A stretch of DNA of 33,624 nucleotides from an uncultured Lachnospiraceae bacterium (lineage in GTDB: Bacteria > Bacillota > Clostridia > Lachnospirales > Lachnospiraceae), in the NCBI GenBank assembly GCA_910578405.1, contig CAJTQO010000038.1, forward strand, positions 1 through 33,624, in the 5' to 3' direction. The notes below the pieces were generated by a model. The model did not search any database and was not told the origin of the DNA. It saw nothing but the letters and a program-made list of their open reading frames with translations. The position numbers were made by a program, and so were the translations under genes. Every line of letters starts with the position of its first letter. Position 1 is the first letter of the stretch. Below, one piece after another: positions 30,465 through 33,624 of this stretch.

Positions 30465-32237
30465 ATGGAGAAGATTCTGGATGTAATATCGAAGGAAATG
30501 AAAAAGGCGTTTACTGTGGCGGGCTATGACGGGGAATTGGGGAAGGTGACATTGTCCAACCGTCCGGATTTATGCGAATATCAGTGCAATGGCGCTATGG
30601 CCGGGGCCAAACGGTATAAAAAAGCCCCCATTAAAATCGCGCAGGATGTGGTGGAGGCATTGGGGGAAAGCACAGTTTTTTCGGAAGTAAACGCAGTGAA
30701 CCCAGGCTTCCTGAATTTGAGGCTGAAAGAGGAATTTGTCAAGGAATATTTGGAAGGGATGAGGCAGGAGGAAAAATTCGGGCTGGAGAAGCCTACGCAC
30801 CCGAAAAAGATTATGATAGACTATGGAGGCCCTAATGTAGCAAAGCCACTGCATGTGGGGCATCTGCGCTCAGCCATTATCGGGGAGAGCGTGAAACGGA
30901 TTGCGCGGTATGCAGGCCATGAGGTGATTGGCGATATACATTTGGGAGACTGGGGGCTGCAGATGGGGTTAATTATTACCGAATTGCAGGAACGCCACCC
31001 GGATTTAGTATATTTTGATGAAAATTATGAAGGAGAGTATCCGTTAGAAGCGCCTTTTACCATTTCGCAGTTGGAGGAAATATATCCGACGGCGAGCGGG
31101 AAGTCCAAAGAGGATGCGGCATATAAAGAAAAGGCTATGGACGCCACGTTTAAATTGCAAAGCGGCGTACGGGGATATCGAGCTATTTGGAAACATATAA
31201 TGGAAGTGTCAGTGGCGGATTTAAAGAAAAATTACCATAACCTGAAGGTTGAGTTTGATTTGTGGAAAGGGGAATCCGATGTCCATGACCTGATTCCGGC
31301 AATGGTGGAGGGTTTGAAGCAGGGCGGACATGCTTATATCAGCGAAGGCGCGCTGGTGGTGGATGTGAAGGAAGAAACAGACACAAAAGAAATACCTCCC
31401 TGCATGATTTTGAAATCGGACGGAGCGTCGCTTTACAATACGACAGACCTGGCAACGCTCTGTGACCGGATGAGCCAGGTGAACCCGGATAAAATCATTT
31501 ATGTGGTGGATAAGCGGCAGGAACTGTACTTTGAGCAGGTGTTTCGCTGTGCCCGTAAAACAGGGTTGGTACGGCCGGAAACTGAGCTGCAGTTTCTTGG
31601 ATTTGGCACCATGAACGGAAAGGACGGCAAACCGTTCAAGACGAGGGAAGGCGGCGTGATGCGGCTGGAATCTTTGATTCAGGAGATTAACGAAGAGATG
31701 TACCGTAAGATTATGGGGCAGGAAGGCCGTTCCATGCCGGAAGAAGAGGCAAAGGAGACGGCGAAAGCAGTGGCCCTGTCGGCGTTAAAATACGGAGATT
31801 TGTCTAATCAGGCATCCAAAGATTACATTTTTGACATTGACCGTTTCACTTCTTCGGAAGGGGATACCGGGCCATATATCCTGTATACTATTGCACGGAT
31901 TAAATCCATTTTTGCCAAATATAAGGAAATGGGAGGCCAGTCGTCCGCCGCAGCGCTGCAGCCTGCGTCCGGCGCGGCAGAAAAGGGGCTGATGCTGGAG
32001 CTGGCAGGATTTAATGCTATGATGGAGGGCGCTTATGAAGAATCCGCGCCGCATAAAGTATGCGCCTATATTTACGGCTTGGCCAATGCCTTTAACCGTT
32101 TCTACCATGAAACGAAAATCCTCACGGAAGAGGATAAGAGGAAGCAGGAAGGCTGGATTGCCCTGTTGGCATTGACAAGAGATGTGTTGGAAACTTGCAT
32201 TGACGTATTGGGATTTTCCGCGCCGGAAAGGATGTAG
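30465..32237 (+). CDS. argS: Arginyl-tRNA synthetase
   Basis: ArgS charges tRNA-Arg with arginine in the cytoplasm. ATG 30465, after AGGAAAAGG, gives 590 residues, the usual length; the open frame continues upstream into queH but those codons are not typical. The N-terminal additional domain contains LSNRPDLCEYQCNGAMAGAK. The class I HIGH motif is HVGH at residues 130-133 in GPNVAKPLHVGHLRSAI. The KMSK region is degenerate, as usual in ArgS, in LGFGTMNGKDGKPFKTREGG. The C-terminal DALR anticodon-binding domain carries NAFNRFYHETKIL and ALTRDVLETCIDVLGF. It is followed 24 bases on by a strong bidirectional-looking terminator. Confidence 0.97.
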   Translation: MEKILDVISKEMKKAFTVAGYDGELGKVTLSNRPDLCEYQCNGAMAGAKRYKKAPIKIAQDVVEALGESTVFSEVNAVNPGFLNLRLKEEFVKEYLEGMRQEEKFGLEKPTHPKKIMIDYGGPNVAKPLHVGHLRSAIIGESVKRIARYAGHEVIGDIHLGDWGLQMGLIITELQERHPDLVYFDENYEGEYPLEAPFTISQLEEIYPTASGKSKEDAAYKEKAMDATFKLQSGVRGYRAIWKHIMEVSVADLKKNYHNLKVEFDLWKGESDVHDLIPAMVEGLKQGGHAYISEGALVVDVKEETDTKEIPPCMILKSDGASLYNTTDLATLCDRMSQVNPDKIIYVVDKRQELYFEQVFRCARKTGLVRPETELQFLGFGTMNGKDGKPFKTREGGVMRLESLIQEINEEMYRKIMGQEGRSMPEEEAKETAKAVALSALKYGDLSNQASKDYIFDIDRFTSSEGDTGPYILYTIARIKSIFAKYKEMGGQSSAAALQPASGAAEKGLMLELAGFNAMMEGAYEESAPHKVCAYIYGLANAFNRFYHETKILTEEDKRKQEGWIALLALTRDVLETCIDVLGFSAPERM

Positions 32238-32261
32238 ACTGTAATCCACATATATTAAAGT

Positions 32262-32312
32262 AAAATAACGCACATGGGAACAGAAAGAATGTTTTCCATG
32301 TGCGTTATTTTT
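32262..32312 (+). terminator. Strong terminator after argS
   Basis: An AT-flanked stem, AACGCACATGG (32267-32277) with CCATGTGCGTT (32296-32306), is extended by AAAAT/ATTTT at its base and followed by a T-run. The symmetric A and T flanks could work on both strands. Downstream to 32571 I see no gene; frames overlapping this stretch merge into the integrase without their own ribosome sites. Confidence 0.9.
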
Positions 32313-32571
32313 TGTATAATGTTGGAAAAGCGCCAAAGACATATTATTTTATAGGAATATGATTGTTTACATCTTTTTGTGGAATACTTGGTTAGTAGAG
32401 GTTGTTGAAAGGATGGGGAAATGCCGTCCGTTTGCCTGCGGCTGTACAAGGAAGCGGAGCGTAACAGAGCAGGACTGTGCAAGCGGAAGAATTTGGAACA
32501 TCCGGGACCGCCAGAATGTGCGTCAGGGATACAAGTGGCGAAAAGGGGGAGGTCAGAGGAAGGAGGCAGCT

Positions 32572-33194
32572 ATGCCAAGAAAGGGAGAAAACATTTACAA
32601 AAGGAAAGACGGGAGGTGGGAAGGGCGTGTCAGACAGGAAGACGCTTTGCCAGGGAAACGGAAGTTTGTATCGGTGTATGGGAAGACATACAGGGAAGTC
32701 AAGGAGAAAATGGAGAGGGCAAAGGTAGGGCAGCTTCCGGGGGGCAAAGGGTTTCCGGATATAGAGGAAGCCGTAGGAGTCTGGCTGGATGACCGGGAAG
32801 GATATTGGAAGCCAACGACTTATGCCGCTTATCGGCAGGCTGCGGAGAAATATATAGTCCCTTATCTTGGGCCTGTGAAAATAAACCGGATTGACAACCA
32901 GGCGATGGAGAATTTCGCTGCCGCTTTGATGGATGGACAAGAAAGCGTGCTGTCTTCCAATTATCAGTCTTATATTTGCGCGATTGTGGTCAGAGTGTTG
33001 GCCCATACGAAAAAAAAGTTTGGGTTACGGATGACAGTGCCGGAAAACCCTGTGACAAAATGCAAAAAGCATCCGGTGGCGCTGCCAGGAGAACATGCCA
33101 TGTCTATGTTAGAGAATTATCTGGTGGCGGACTGCGGGCGGGATGTGAGCCTGGGAATCCTGGTTGCCTTTTATACGGGCATCCGTATTGGCGA
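32572..33194 (+). pseudogene. Tyrosine integrase/recombinase, split by an inserted element
   Basis: ATG 32572 after GGAAGGAGG begins MPRKGENIYKRKDGRWEGRV, the usual AP2-like arm-binding start of tyrosine recombinases common in gut Clostridia. The core-binding domain follows (WKPTTYAAYRQAAEKYIVPYLG). The catalytic domain begins and reaches box I, GILVAFYTGIRIG, where the first catalytic Arg is present. At about 33194 the homology stops: the next codons (DDHVIIRLKL) do not fit the expected GELCxLRW, and the frame ends at 33253-33255. The two-thirds carrying the other Arg, His and the Tyr nucleophile is missing from this window. Foreign-looking repeat-rich DNA starts at the break. Confidence 0.88.
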
Positions 33195-33401
33195 TGACCA
33201 CGTTATAATAAGACTAAAGTTAGACAAACCCAGTAAATATGCGGGTTTGAGCTGATTTAGTCCTTTCTCAAAATTGCAACGAAGCAAGATATTGATGGGA
33301 GGCAGCGCTGTTTTTCTAGGCAGGACTAAATTCAGAAAACCCCAAAGAGGGGAAAGCTGGTTTAGCCCTGTTTTTTATTACGGCTGTAAAGGAGGAGACA
33401 T

Positions 33402-33551
33402 ATGGGAAACCGGATCACGAAGGAAAGCATGGAACTTATTGCAGGGGAAATCATGGATGCAGTCCTTGCTGCCGACAGTCTGGAGGATGGCATAAATTTG
33501 ATACAGGAAATTCTTGAAAGCAATGGGATCGTTGAACTTATTTCGGATTAA
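33402..33551 (+). CDS. Small acidic protein of unknown function in the mobile element
   Basis: A 49-residue frame starts at ATG 33402, 7 bases after AAAGGAGGAG, and reads MGNRITKESMELIAGEIMDA at its N-terminus. It is predicted to be entirely helical and acidic, with a heptad-like pattern, and ends LESNGIVELISD. No family is recognised. The next frame begins 11 bases after its stop with its own AGGAGGAG site, so the two are probably co-translated as part of the inserted element. A role as an accessory or regulatory factor for the element's recombinase is a guess from position. Confidence 0.6.
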   Translation: MGNRITKESMELIAGEIMDAVLAADSLEDGINLIQEILESNGIVELISD

Positions 33552-33562
33552 GGAGGAGAAAC

Positions 33563-33624
33563 ATGAAGCAGAGAGAGATGACAGTTTACAGGGCAAGGGG
33601 GACAAGTGTGGAGGAAAACAAGCC
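33563..33624 (+). CDS. Start of a further gene of the mobile element (partial)
   Basis: ATG 33563 lies shortly after AAGGAGGAG and opens MKQREMTVYRARGTSVEENK, still open at the window edge. Only about 20 residues are visible, so no function is assigned. Its tight spacing behind the 49-residue gene suggests one operon. Confidence 0.5.
   Translation, partial: MKQREMTVYRARGTSVEENK

Larger units (their letters stand above)
33195..33624 (+). mobile_element. Left end of an unidentified mobile element inserted in the integrase gene
   Basis: Starting at the break there are several related short repeats: AGACTAAAGTTAG (33211), CTGATTTAGTCCT (33252), its near reverse complement AGGACTAAATTCAG (33322), and CTGGTTTAGCCCT (33357). 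There is also a hairpin, CAAACCC (33225-33231) with GGGTTTG (33243-33249). Such an array looks like recombinase or transposase binding sites at an element end. Two small frames with strong ribosome sites follow (33402 and 33563). The element continues beyond the window and I cannot name its family. Confidence 0.6.

Noticed and set aside
32359..32571. N-terminal extension of the second integrase, starting at 32359
   Set aside because: The extra 71 residues are basic and Cys-rich without family resemblance, and the strong GGAAGGAGG site points to ATG 32572.
33195..33624. Group II intron or IS66-type end in the integrase
   Set aside because: No GTGCG-type intron 5' end, no reverse-transcriptase frame, and no matching IS66 terminal sequence could be identified.
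1..33624. tRNA or rRNA genes
   Set aside because: I saw no cloverleaf-like segment ending in CCA nor any conserved rRNA stretch, though a dedicated scan was not possible.

Overview
The window looks like a chromosomal segment of a spore-forming member of the Clostridia, most likely a Lachnospiraceae (cluster XIVa) relative. The reasons are a division and cell-wall (dcw) cluster followed directly by spoIIGA, sigE and sigG, a YlmC/YmxH-type sporulation gene, frequent TTG starts with strong purine-rich ribosome sites, and moderate GC content. The genus is an inference from gene content and protein style, not from a search. Almost every gene is on the + strand; the only convincing - strand gene is the small ymxH-like gene at 20745-20978.

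Layout. (1) 1-2330 is a graveyard of accessory DNA: the tail of an Rpn-type protein, a frameshifted Nudix gene, an internally deleted IS3 remnant and a decayed tyrosine integrase that has lost a catalytic arginine. (2) 2351-3448 is ychF. (3) 3692-18637 is the dcw cluster: mraZ with a phased operator, rsmH, an FtsL-like gene, two consecutive class B penicillin-binding protein genes, mraY, murD, ftsW, murA, divIB/ftsQ with a very long basic N-terminus, and ftsZ with its own promoter. (4) 18934-22043 is a sporulation block: spoIIGA, sigE, ymxH (opposite strand) and sigG. (5) 22204-26881 is carA-carB. (6) 26989-29500 holds an unrecognised exported protein and an ECF sigma/RsiV-like anti-sigma pair, probably a cell-envelope (lysozyme-type) stress module. 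(7) 29666-32237 is queH and argS, closed by a strong terminator. (8) 32572-33624 is a second integrase gene broken by the left end of another mobile element that runs out of the window.

How the genes work together. The dcw block makes lipid-linked peptidoglycan precursor (MurA, MurD, MraY), polymerises and cross-links it at the septum (FtsW with class B PBPs) and builds the divisome (FtsL-like, DivIB, FtsZ). The adjoining sporulation genes re-use that septum: pro-sigma-E is processed by SpoIIGA in the mother cell and sigma-G acts in the forespore. CarAB supplies carbamoyl phosphate for pyrimidines and arginine.

Most notable observation. Three near-identical 107-nt units plus a partial fourth sit in tandem between murD and ftsW. 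A diverged homologue of 105 nt sits between carA and carB. Each unit can fold into two hairpins, and the two loci keep the pairing with different bases (covariation). Each array ends with a repeated half-unit placed just before the next gene's ribosome site, and a solitary copy of that boundary sequence follows the first PBP gene. I do not recognise this as a named RNA or repeat family.
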